A stretch of 64,000 nucleotides of DNA from Laspinema olomoucense D3b (GTDB lineage Bacteria > Cyanobacteriota > Cyanobacteriia > Cyanobacteriales > Laspinemataceae), in contig NZ_JAMXFA010000010.1 in assembly GCF_025370785.1 (NCBI RefSeq), forward strand, positions 32,186 to 96,185, written 5' to 3'. Below, one piece after another: positions 56,543 through 64,000 of the stretch. Within the stretch, counting starts at the first letter, position 1. Each line of letters opens with the position of its first letter. The position numbers and the translations under genes were made by a program. The notes under the pieces are model-generated. The model worked only from the letters and a program-made list of their open reading frames with translations. It did no database searches and was not told the DNA's origin.

Positions 56543-56548
56543 TAAGGA

Positions 56549-56614
56549 TTAGATGGGGACGATGCCTCGTTTGACGGCAACGATCGCCGCTTGGGTGCGA
56601 TCGCGACCTAGTAG
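56549..56614 (-). pseudogene. 3' stub of a LuxR-type regulator gene
   Basis: On the minus strand, 21 codons end in a stop and read LLGRDRTQAAIVAVKRGI plus three more residues. The pattern matches the last helices of NarL/LuxR helix-turn-helix domains (RDRTQAAxxAxxRG). It starts directly at the end of the glycosyltransferase gene, and no upstream half exists. It is probably what was left when the 5' part was replaced. The stub is short, so chance resemblance cannot be fully excluded. Confidence 0.55.
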
Positions 56615-56615
56615 G

Positions 56616-57893
56616 TTATGGTTTCGCAAGTACAGGTTTTCCAGTCAAAACAACCTGTTCAATAATATCAGCCGCACGGCTCACTCCTCCCGCCCGTTGA
56701 ATTGCTTCTTGGAGGGCGATCGCCCGTTGTTTATAGGACTCCTCCCCCAACACCTTCTGAATCGCCGTTCGCAGATTCGCAACGCTCAACTGCTTCAACG
56801 GAACCACTTCACCCACCCCCGTCCAAGCAATCCGTGCTGCCACTCCGGGTTGGTCGTTAGTGACAGGAATTGCAACCATTGGAACTGCATTTTTCAAACA
56901 TTCCATTGTGGTATTCATCCCCGCATGAGTAATAGTTAGAGTTGCTTTTTGTAACAACTCTAATTGGGGTGCATAACCCACAACAATAGGATTCCCTAGC
57001 AATTGAGGGATGGATTCAGGACGAATCCCACCCCCGAGAGAAAGGACTAACTGAGCCTCTAATCCTTCACAAGCTGCGGCAATAGTTTGAAATACACTTT
57101 CTAATTGATTTTGAATCGTTCCCATTGAGGCATAAATTAAAGGCTGGCCCGTTAATTTTTCAAAGGGAAATGGGACTGATTTGCGCGTTTTTGGATTGTC
57201 ATAAGGCCCAGTAAAATGAAAACAGGAGGGTAAAGTAGTTCGGGGAAACTCAAATTCCGCAGGTTGTTGGCTAAGTTGAGCCAGTTTAGAGTAAACATCA
57301 TTCGGGTGAGCGTGTAAAGGCAAATTCCACTGGCGGCGATAATCAGCAATGATCCCTCGAACCGGCTTGCTTAAATAAGTGAGAAACTGATAGCCCAATT
57401 TATTCCGTAAACGCCCTTTCCAAGTTGGATTGTATTCCCACGGAGTACAAAATGGAGGAATGTTAGGCTCTCGGTTCATCGTTAAAGCACTACATACGGT
57501 GACAAAAGGAATATTCAAAAATTCTGCCAGGGTTCCACCGTAGAGGGCAACTTGATCCACAAGTAACGCTTCTACCCCAGCTTTTTTGAGGATTGCTGGA
57601 GCTTGCTTGAGGGTAACATTTGCCTTTTGGGCAAAAATTTCAACCGTGTATCGAAATCCTGCCAAACCCCGCAGCTGACCCATTTTTTTTAGCTGTTCTG
57701 CGACTGTTCCCGCAGGAATTTCCTGCTCCGCAATGGGGCAAAATTCTAAGCCACTTTCCAGGGTTTTGTCCTTTGCATCAATAAAGTTAAATACAGTAAC
57801 TCGATGACCCCGACGAATCAACTCATACCCTAACGTTGTCATGGGATTAAGATGACCGGCAGATACTGGGCAAATAATTCCAAAATGGGTCAT
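56616..57893 (-). CDS. MGT-family glycosyltransferase (UDP-glucosyltransferase-like)
   Basis: The 425-residue GT1 enzyme has an N-terminal acceptor domain starting MTHFGIICPVSAGHLNPM and a C-terminal nucleotide-sugar domain (IYASMGTIQNQ, VVGYAPQLELLQKATLTITHAGMNTTMEC, DQPGVAARI). It resembles zeaxanthin glucosyltransferase (CrtX) and macrolide glycosyltransferases. The acceptor could be a carotenoid or another lipid-like alcohol. It lies 38 bases after the caspase gene, and both are on the minus strand. Confidence 0.9.
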   Translation of the reverse strand: MTHFGIICPVSAGHLNPMTTLGYELIRRGHRVTVFNFIDAKDKTLESGLEFCPIAEQEIPAGTVAEQLKKMGQLRGLAGFRYTVEIFAQKANVTLKQAPAILKKAGVEALLVDQVALYGGTLAEFLNIPFVTVCSALTMNREPNIPPFCTPWEYNPTWKGRLRNKLGYQFLTYLSKPVRGIIADYRRQWNLPLHAHPNDVYSKLAQLSQQPAEFEFPRTTLPSCFHFTGPYDNPKTRKSVPFPFEKLTGQPLIYASMGTIQNQLESVFQTIAAACEGLEAQLVLSLGGGIRPESIPQLLGNPIVVGYAPQLELLQKATLTITHAGMNTTMECLKNAVPMVAIPVTNDQPGVAARIAWTGVGEVVPLKQLSVANLRTAIQKVLGEESYKQRAIALQEAIQRAGGVSRAADIIEQVVLTGKPVLAKP

Positions 57894-57931
57894 TAGTAAA
57901 TGCTCCTTTCATTGTGAATTGCTGATTTTTG

Positions 57932-60124
57932 TTAACCTTGTTTAACCCGAACCGTAAACTGTTTAACCACCCATTCTCGGTAAGAATATGCAGCATTTAA
58001 GCGGCGGTTCTGGGGTTTTTCCTGGGCGAACGCCTGCGCTAACAGAGAAAGCGGATCTGACCCACTATAACCTCGATATTTGGGAGGTGCAACCATCGGG
58101 GAATCAAGTGGCGGTAAAGCTAATCCGCGTAGTTCCGCTTCTCCTAGGGTAGCGAAGACTTTAAAAATATCTACTCCCTCTGGATATCCTTCCGGTAAAC
58201 GGAGGCAATAACGAATCACCTTTCGGTGTTCTACTCCCGGAGAAATTTCTACAAACATTTCGTTATCCGGTTGGGGATAAATTTGTTGAATTGACCAATT
58301 TGACTTTAAATCAAGGATAGCTACCTTCAACGGACTGGAATATAGATTAATAATTTCAAAAATTATACATTCCCCGTCTTTAAAGGTTGGATTCAGGGCA
58401 TCATCTAACTGAATTGGAAGTATATTACTCCCTTCAGTATCATTTTCTAGTTTGCCTAACAACTGGACTTGTACCTTTTCAGTTAAAGGAGAGCCGGAAT
58501 TATAAAGTTCTTGAACGGCGCGATATTTAGCCAGATGGATTAAGCGGGGAATTACCCTTTCCGATGCTGCTTTGGGTGAACCTAAATAGACCGGGGGATT
58601 GAGATTCGAGTAAGGGATTCCTGTTGCATCACAAATTTCATAAGCTTCTTCGTGATTCAGGGTAATAAAATAATCAATGGATTCATCGTCAGCTAAAGTC
58701 ATTTCCTTAGAATAATTTATATCTTTCCACTCTAACCATCCTTGCCCAAAAGCGGGCAGAACCTGTTGAATAGAATTCCGCGCTTGCTGTTGTTTTGCAT
58801 AAATATTGGGAAGGAGTTTATTAGGAGGAAGTTGACTCAAACTCATCTCCTCTGCCGTCGCTTGTTCTTGATAATAAAATGCAACTTTGCGAATTAGCTG
58901 CGCTGGGACACAGAGTAAAATAGCCGGGTCACCAAGGGCTATTTCTGGCTGTCCTTGAAGGGGTTCTATCTTGCATTCTGCGAGGGTGGCATCGTAGTTA
59001 ATCACCTCAGCTAGGGCTAATCGGGTATCCGTTTTGCTAAAATCCCGGGTCCCGATGGGATAAATCGCAAATTTTGCCCCTTTGTGAATTCCGGTGGCAA
59101 TGCCTGCATTAATAGAAATCTGCTGTTTGGCGCGGTCAATTTTCTGAACGGATAAAAAATGGGTAACTGCGGTGCGATCGCTACCAAAGATTAAACGGTC
59201 CCCTTCTCCCAATAACAGCGGCGTCTGTTGGGGAAACTGACTTTTGATTTTTGCTCGGATGCGATCGTAAATATCTTTATAGGTTAATCCCAAATAACCC
59301 TGCTGGAAAGAATCTAGCAACCAGTAAGTTAGTGCGCCATGTCGCTGGTTCAATCCACCCCGATTAAAACCGTCCTCAAAGGCTTTTTCACTGGGACAAC
59401 AAGCTGCTAAAAAAACATAATTTTTTGATTGAGGAAGCGACCCTAAATGGAGGGTGGATTCCGCTGGGGTTACTTGCTGTAAAGAGCGCCAATTATTTAA
59501 TAATTCTTCCCGAGATGCCACTAAACTGCTCATCTTTTGTGGCAGTCTATCAATCGTACCCAGACCTCGAACCTGGGCGGTACTGCGCGTTGCTCCTCCG
59601 GAATGGCAACTGTCAAAAACAACGGTTACTATCAAACCTTTGTTTTCCATTTGTTTCAGCAGCCAAGCTAATTCTAAATCCCGGAGATAGCAATTAATTG
59701 CCTGACCCGATTCATCCAGTTGTCCGATATCGGTGGGAACTAAGGATTCATCAACCCCCGCTTCCCCTTTGATTTCCGGATAAGCCGTGATGGTGCGGCC
59801 CCCGTGACCCGAGTAGTGAATATAAATGCGATCGCCTGGTTGCCCAATCTCCGTTATTTCCTTAAACTTCAATACCATATTGGCATAAGTCGGAAGATGT
59901 TCCGGCGGCTCCACAGGTTCTTTTAATACCGGATTGGGATTAGAAGCAGTCAATTTAAAAATGTGACTTTCCGGGACATTTAAGTTAACTCTTAAAAACG
60001 CTTCAACGGCATTAACATCATTAACAGCCCCTTGCAAATTATCGTAATAACTCCCATCGGATAACCGATGGGGCAAATAACAGTTAACTCCGATAAGTAA
60101 AGCGTAGAGATTTGAGTCAGTCAT
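57932..60124 (-). CDS. Orthocaspase (caspase-like peptidase C14)
   Basis: The 730-residue protein has an N-terminal caspase domain (about 1-315) with catalytic His107 in IHYSGHGG and Cys173 in VVFDSCHSGG, both intact. The remaining 400 residues are not recognised as a common repeat domain. Orthocaspases of cyanobacteria cleave after basic residues and are linked to stress and death responses. It is part of a minus-strand cluster with a WD40 protein, a lipase and an L,D-transpeptidase-like protein. Confidence 0.92.
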   Translation of the reverse strand: MTDSNLYALLIGVNCYLPHRLSDGSYYDNLQGAVNDVNAVEAFLRVNLNVPESHIFKLTASNPNPVLKEPVEPPEHLPTYANMVLKFKEITEIGQPGDRIYIHYSGHGGRTITAYPEIKGEAGVDESLVPTDIGQLDESGQAINCYLRDLELAWLLKQMENKGLIVTVVFDSCHSGGATRSTAQVRGLGTIDRLPQKMSSLVASREELLNNWRSLQQVTPAESTLHLGSLPQSKNYVFLAACCPSEKAFEDGFNRGGLNQRHGALTYWLLDSFQQGYLGLTYKDIYDRIRAKIKSQFPQQTPLLLGEGDRLIFGSDRTAVTHFLSVQKIDRAKQQISINAGIATGIHKGAKFAIYPIGTRDFSKTDTRLALAEVINYDATLAECKIEPLQGQPEIALGDPAILLCVPAQLIRKVAFYYQEQATAEEMSLSQLPPNKLLPNIYAKQQQARNSIQQVLPAFGQGWLEWKDINYSKEMTLADDESIDYFITLNHEEAYEICDATGIPYSNLNPPVYLGSPKAASERVIPRLIHLAKYRAVQELYNSGSPLTEKVQVQLLGKLENDTEGSNILPIQLDDALNPTFKDGECIIFEIINLYSSPLKVAILDLKSNWSIQQIYPQPDNEMFVEISPGVEHRKVIRYCLRLPEGYPEGVDIFKVFATLGEAELRGLALPPLDSPMVAPPKYRGYSGSDPLSLLAQAFAQEKPQNRRLNAAYSYREWVVKQFTVRVKQG

Positions 60125-60194
60125 TGATAGGATTTAACTAGAGAATAAAGTTTTTTAGGGTTATCTTTTCTTTAACCTAGGTTTCTACCCCACC

Positions 60195-60345
60195 CAACCC
60201 TCCCCTTGCTAAGGGGAGGGCTAAGAGCGAATTGGGTTTGTGAAAACCGTTTTTTAATCAGCCCGCGCAGGCGGGCTATAGCCCTTCGGCCCGGGCTTCG
60301 CTAGTGTTCGTATAGCCCCACCATGCATGGGTGCGGGCTATCGAA
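60195..60345. repeat. Palindromic repeats upstream of the caspase gene
   Basis: CCCTCCCCTTGCTAAGGGGAGGG forms a hairpin, and AGCCCGCGCAGGCGGGCT then TATAG matches the palindrome of the element at 4141-4525. The block ends with GGGTGCGGGCTAT next to the stop of the preceding minus-strand gene. It could terminate that gene and separate its transcript from the caspase gene. Confidence 0.7.
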
Positions 60346-62103
60346 TTACGCAAAAATTCGCCGAGACTCTAGCAATTTTTGCCACCATTCATCAGCAAAA
60401 CCGCGTGTTCCTGCATCAGAATACTGAACTTTCAGAGGAATTTCATGAATCCCTGATTGATTTGCCTTAACCATCAAATCGGTAAAAGCATCAAACTCAT
60501 GTGGTTTAGTTAAGACAATGCAGCCAGCACTCCCCGGAACATTGGCATCAAAATGAATACCAAAATGAGAACGAGTGTATCCATCATTCCGATGGAAAAC
60601 TAGAGGAAGAATATCAAAGAAATATCCTTCTATTCCGATTAATTCAGAATAATGAGCCACCGTTGAGACTGTGATGGGGCCATTAACAATCATTTCCTCA
60701 GATGGAAGCGGACCAGCACTCCGTTGCCAGTGGTCATCTGCACTTTGATATCCCGCTGCACCACTGGTTGCTTCTGCCTCAAAAATCGCGGTTCCACTTT
60801 GATCCAGAACAGACAGACAGCCGGTAATCAACCAATTAATTTTATCTCGACGGAATGAAAAAACGAGGCTGGCGGGTAGGGTTTGCGGAGGTTTTTCATA
60901 TTCAATTTCTAAGGGAATGCTATCAATTCCCTGTTGTTTCAGGGCAATCAATAGGGCGCGGAATCGCGTGAAAGACTCCGAATTAATTATGCCAATGCCT
61001 CCCGCTGTTCCTGGAGTTCCCGCATCATTATAAAGTTGGAATCCCCCGCGTTTGATATGTCCGTCCTCGCTGGCTAAAACGTGAGGCAAGATGGGAAAAC
61101 TCCAGCCATTGCTATCATCGGTTTCCAGCATCACATCTTCGGTACTGATGGCTAAACCACTGCGATCGGGAATTGGTCCTAATGCTCGTTTCCACAAATG
61201 ATTGGGGCTTTGATATCCAGGACGTCCTGTGGTTGCTACTGCATCAAAGATTTGGTTACCATCGGCATCGAAGAGGAATATATTCCCTAACAGTAACCCG
61301 GACGAATATTTAAGCTGCATCTTGAAAACCGCTTTAGCAGCTTGTTCGTAAATAAAAGATTCGGTGGGAATCGGCAACTCTTCACTAGAATACTCTAATT
61401 TAAACGCTTCCCCTGCTTCTCCCGCGTTGGGCAAGCGCCAAATCGAGGAACCGGGATAACGCTTGAGAAACTTTTGTAAAATATCAGCGTTTGTAGGATT
61501 TTGGGTATCGGATTCTGAACCCCAAATCGGTAAAATTGGCTTGTTCAAATTGAACTGTTCGTGAGCAGTAAATGCTTCCTGAACCACCGTTTCATATTCC
61601 TGGGGTTTCGTGGTCCACTTTTCAAAATACATTTGCGGCATCGCAATATCGCAGAGGTCATCCAGCAATTTCCAAGGGATTTCGGGATGATATTGGGGAT
61701 TGCCAAAACTGGTATAACCTAATGTACCAGGCTTGACATAAGGACGCAAAGCTTGCAGCAGTTTCTTGACATTTTCATGGGTGTTGACATTTTTAACTTC
61801 TTCCTCAACATCCAAAATATAGCCATCTAACTGGCAGTTAATGGCCTCGCGAACCGCTGTAACTTGGGCTTGCACGTCCGGGGTTCCATAATGATAGCCC
61901 CAGCCATAAACTTCGATTCCGGCTTGATGAAATTTGCTGATAATATTGGTGCTACATTGGTCCGACCAAAACATAGAAGAACTTTTTCCATCAAATACTT
62001 TCAGATAGACTCGCTGGCAGTTGATAGCTTTGAGCTTTTCTAAATAGTCTGCGGGCAGGGAAGAGAGTTGCCAAATCCATACACCGACAAAATGTTGAGC
62101 CAT
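60346..62103 (-). CDS. TIM-barrel-like protein with two L,D-transpeptidase-like domains
   Basis: The 585-residue protein starts with a glycoside-hydrolase-like barrel (about 1-240, WIWQLSSLPADYLEKLK, GYILDVEEEV, DIAMPQMYFEKW). Two copies of a YkuD-like domain follow, at about 255-395 and 415-560. The second keeps GIHFDANVPGSAGCIVL with His517 and Cys528. The first has Tyr358 and Gly369 in those places and should be inactive. No signal peptide is seen, which is odd for a wall-acting enzyme. The substrate is unknown. Confidence 0.78.
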   Translation of the reverse strand: MAQHFVGVWIWQLSSLPADYLEKLKAINCQRVYLKVFDGKSSSMFWSDQCSTNIISKFHQAGIEVYGWGYHYGTPDVQAQVTAVREAINCQLDGYILDVEEEVKNVNTHENVKKLLQALRPYVKPGTLGYTSFGNPQYHPEIPWKLLDDLCDIAMPQMYFEKWTTKPQEYETVVQEAFTAHEQFNLNKPILPIWGSESDTQNPTNADILQKFLKRYPGSSIWRLPNAGEAGEAFKLEYSSEELPIPTESFIYEQAAKAVFKMQLKYSSGLLLGNIFLFDADGNQIFDAVATTGRPGYQSPNHLWKRALGPIPDRSGLAISTEDVMLETDDSNGWSFPILPHVLASEDGHIKRGGFQLYNDAGTPGTAGGIGIINSESFTRFRALLIALKQQGIDSIPLEIEYEKPPQTLPASLVFSFRRDKINWLITGCLSVLDQSGTAIFEAEATSGAAGYQSADDHWQRSAGPLPSEEMIVNGPITVSTVAHYSELIGIEGYFFDILPLVFHRNDGYTRSHFGIHFDANVPGSAGCIVLTKPHEFDAFTDLMVKANQSGIHEIPLKVQYSDAGTRGFADEWWQKLLESRRIFA

Positions 62104-62150
62104 GATTTTTAATTTCCTATGTGATTACAAAACAAGGTAAAGTTCCCAGA

Positions 62151-63587
62151 TTAAGCAGCAATTTCAAAGACATCACGCACCGACTGGGTTTCCACTCCGG
62201 ATTCAGTGTTTAGCTCGATTTCATAAGTACCGGGCGGGAGATTTTCCAGAGTGGCGGTGCAGTGAGACCCGTTTTCTTTTAAAGGGAGGGAAATGGGTTG
62301 GATCTTGGAAGTTTTAGAGGAGATTCGAGCCACCAATTTAGCCACAGAATCGCCCCCATTCAGGGTAGTCGCTCGAATTTCAACGGGTTCACCGGGTAAA
62401 TAAAAATCGTCAACTTCTAGGCTTAAAGTGACGGGTTCTGAGTCAGAGTGAACCTGTTGTGGGCCTTTAATAGCTGAGGAATCAAATTGCATTTGCATCA
62501 GCCGCTCATAAATTTGTTCCAGTACCGCTTTATTGGCTTGTAACGACCCATGATGTTCAGGAATAAAGGTATTGTAGTAACCCATGTTCGACATTTCCAG
62601 GGGGATTGCTGACACCCGAGGCACGGTATCATCCCCATTTGCTAAATAATCAGGAATCGTTGAGGGGACCGTATTGCTAACCTCCAATTTGCCATTGAGG
62701 AGGGTGGCAGACTGATAGGTGACCTGACCCGTTCCCACAAAAGGAACGAGGACATATCCGTGAGTTTGCCAATCTTTATCTTGACGATTTGCTTCCGCTG
62801 CGATGCGAATTTCTTCATGAAAAGCTCGGGCTGCAATAACCCGCGCTAAATCCAACTCCGGCAAAGCATCCACTTCCGCCAACCGACAACAACCGTTGGC
62901 AGTTTGCAGCATAGGATAAATAGGTAATAATTGATAAACGGAAGTAAAAGAGCGCAAGGCTTCAGTAAAGTTTACAAAGGCTTTTTTATATCCGTCTAAA
63001 AGAGAGAGAATCGCACTCACCGACCCTCGATAGGGAGTGCCAAAGGTAAACAATGCCTTGCAATCTCGCCATCCCCCCAAAACTTCCAGATAGTACCGAC
63101 TGACTAAACCCCCCATACTATGGGCCAGCAGAATCACTTGGGCATCTTCATAGCCCGATTCTTGCCGCCACTTGTGCAGTTTTTCATCAATAAACTGCTT
63201 CAACTTCCGGGCCGAAATCCGGTTATCGCGCCGCCAATCGTAAGGGAATTCGTAATAGTTAACTAAATCGGGATTCTCGGGAGACTGGGGATAAATTCGG
63301 AATTTGCCACTGAGCAGCAGTTCTCGTAACTTCGTATATCCGTCAATCACTTTTGCCAATCCCGGCACTAGATAGAACTCCTGCATCACCTGGGTGGCAA
63401 TAATTCCATCCTCCAAGTCATCCTGTTCTGGGTCATCCTGTTCCAGGACCAGAGATTCCGGGGATTTGACCGCATTCCAGAAGGATTTTCCGGAAATAGC
63501 CCAGATATCCCGCCCGTTTTTTTGCAACACGCTACCCGTAATTCCCGGTAGCAGCACAATCATATCTTTGAAATCGATCGGTGACAT
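62151..63587 (-). CDS. LCAT-like lipase/acyltransferase
   Basis: The 478-residue alpha/beta-hydrolase has an N-terminal strand with oxyanion region (MIVLLPGITGSVL), a nucleophile elbow with Ser157 in LLAHSMGGLVSRYY, and candidates for the rest of the triad in NGDDTVPRVS (Asp) and PEHHGSL (His). The family includes lecithin:cholesterol acyltransferases and phospholipases. A C-terminal beta-sandwich of about 90 residues (DFYLPGEPVEIRATTL) is attached. No signal peptide is visible, so it may act from inside the cell. Confidence 0.9.
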   Translation of the reverse strand: MSPIDFKDMIVLLPGITGSVLQKNGRDIWAISGKSFWNAVKSPESLVLEQDDPEQDDLEDGIIATQVMQEFYLVPGLAKVIDGYTKLRELLLSGKFRIYPQSPENPDLVNYYEFPYDWRRDNRISARKLKQFIDEKLHKWRQESGYEDAQVILLAHSMGGLVSRYYLEVLGGWRDCKALFTFGTPYRGSVSAILSLLDGYKKAFVNFTEALRSFTSVYQLLPIYPMLQTANGCCRLAEVDALPELDLARVIAARAFHEEIRIAAEANRQDKDWQTHGYVLVPFVGTGQVTYQSATLLNGKLEVSNTVPSTIPDYLANGDDTVPRVSAIPLEMSNMGYYNTFIPEHHGSLQANKAVLEQIYERLMQMQFDSSAIKGPQQVHSDSEPVTLSLEVDDFYLPGEPVEIRATTLNGGDSVAKLVARISSKTSKIQPISLPLKENGSHCTATLENLPPGTYEIELNTESGVETQSVRDVFEIAA

Positions 63588-63624
63588 AAATGTAAGACCT
63601 CGTGGATTAGCTTAAAGTTATCGA

Positions 63625-64000
63625 TTATTTGTTGGTGGCAATACCATCACACATCTTTCTATCGCTTTTACTCACATTGGGGCTGGTTTTCAAGTAGTGA
63701 TAGACCTGGTTACAACCCTCCTTCATTAATTCCTGAAAATCTATATTCCTTATATAGATTGTATTGCCACTGCTAAAAGCTAAGGTTTTGCTATCGGGAC
63801 TGAAGGCGATGCTAGTAACCGCATCCTGATGTCCAGTCAAGGTATGAATTTCTTCCCCAGTTTCCACATTCCAGAGTTTGATAGTTTTATCTCCACTCCC
63901 AGAAGCGATAGTTTTGTCATCGAGACTGAAGGCGATGCTAGTAACCGCATCCTGATGTCCAGTCAAGGTATGAATTTCTTCCCCAGTTTCCACATTCCAG
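63625..64000 (-). CDS. WD40-repeat protein, C-terminal part (cut by window end)
   Basis: The visible 124 residues hold at least two complete WD40 repeats (TGHQDAVTSIAFSLDDKT, GSGDKTIKLWNVETGEEIHT) and the end of the protein. The tail (ELMKEGCNQVYHYLKTSPNV, then SKSDRKMCDGI) is typical of large cyanobacterial WD40 proteins with N-terminal NACHT, kinase or caspase domains. The 126-bp repeat unit occurs twice in nearly identical form. The N-terminal domain lies beyond the window, so the type is unknown. Confidence 0.88.
   Translation of the reverse strand, partial: WNVETGEEIHTLTGHQDAVTSIAFSLDDKTIASGSGDKTIKLWNVETGEEIHTLTGHQDAVTSIAFSPDSKTLAFSSGNTIYIRNIDFQELMKEGCNQVYHYLKTSPNVSKSDRKMCDGIATNK

Overview
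The window is chromosomal DNA of a filamentous-type cyanobacterium. The evidence is a complete phycocyanin operon (cpcBACDEF), Gun4, an IctB-family membrane protein, a cyanobacterial-type Hfq, long-form ThiE, a ComFB protein, many copies of the HIP1 octamer GCGATCGC, and dispersed palindromic repeats. Gene content and repeat style suggest an Oscillatoriales relative (Oscillatoria/Laspinema-like); this placement is inference. Most of the window is ordinary core genome with single genes or short operons on both strands.

Layout. 0.5-5.3 kb: phycocyanin beta and alpha subunits, rod linker, rod cap and the CpcE/CpcF bilin lyase, with a tandem repeat element between cpcE and cpcF. 5.3-9.4 kb: a small membrane protein, a methyltransferase, tRNA-Thr(UGU), isocitrate dehydrogenase and a PEP-CTERM surface protein. 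10-19 kb: a radical-SAM activase, a response regulator-PP2C phosphatase facing a STAS protein (a probable partner switch), AspS, a PAS histidine kinase, CorA and TenA. 19.6-30 kb: two small cyanobacterial proteins, RNase P RNA directly before RNase III, an oxidoreductase, a second histidine kinase, IctB, Gun4, an adenylyltransferase and a LuxR-type response regulator.

32.6-42.2 kb is the most coherent specialised region. It holds divergent cysE and cysK, an FAD/NAD(P)-binding protein, a CRP-family regulator, an acireductone-dioxygenase-like cupin, a family 2 encapsulin shell with a cyclic-nucleotide-binding-like insert, and, overlapping it, a cysteine desulfurase with a 280-residue proline-rich N-terminal extension that carries three related short motifs. 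I read it as a sulfur storage or mobilisation locus: cysteine is made by CysE/CysK, and sulfur is extracted inside a protein nanocompartment. The gene set recalls the sulfur-regulated srp/cysR genes of plasmid pANL in Synechococcus elongatus.

42.7-53.2 kb: ComFB, an M23 peptidase, a KefB-type antiporter, hfq and dapF in divergent orientation, a PD-(D/E)XK-like protein, a beta-helix/SPOR surface protein and thiE-thiS. 53.3-56.6 kb is rearranged: an AmpG-like transporter of different codon style, a mosaic pseudogene assembled from pieces of a DUF1517 gene, thiE and thiS with joints at HIP1 sites or short homologies, the intact DUF1517 gene, a 20-bp perfect inverted repeat and the 3' stub of a LuxR-type regulator. 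56.6-64 kb is a one-strand cluster: a truncated WD40 protein, an LCAT-like lipase, a TIM-barrel-like protein with duplicated L,D-transpeptidase-like domains, an orthocaspase and a glycosyltransferase. This could be a stress, death or conflict module.
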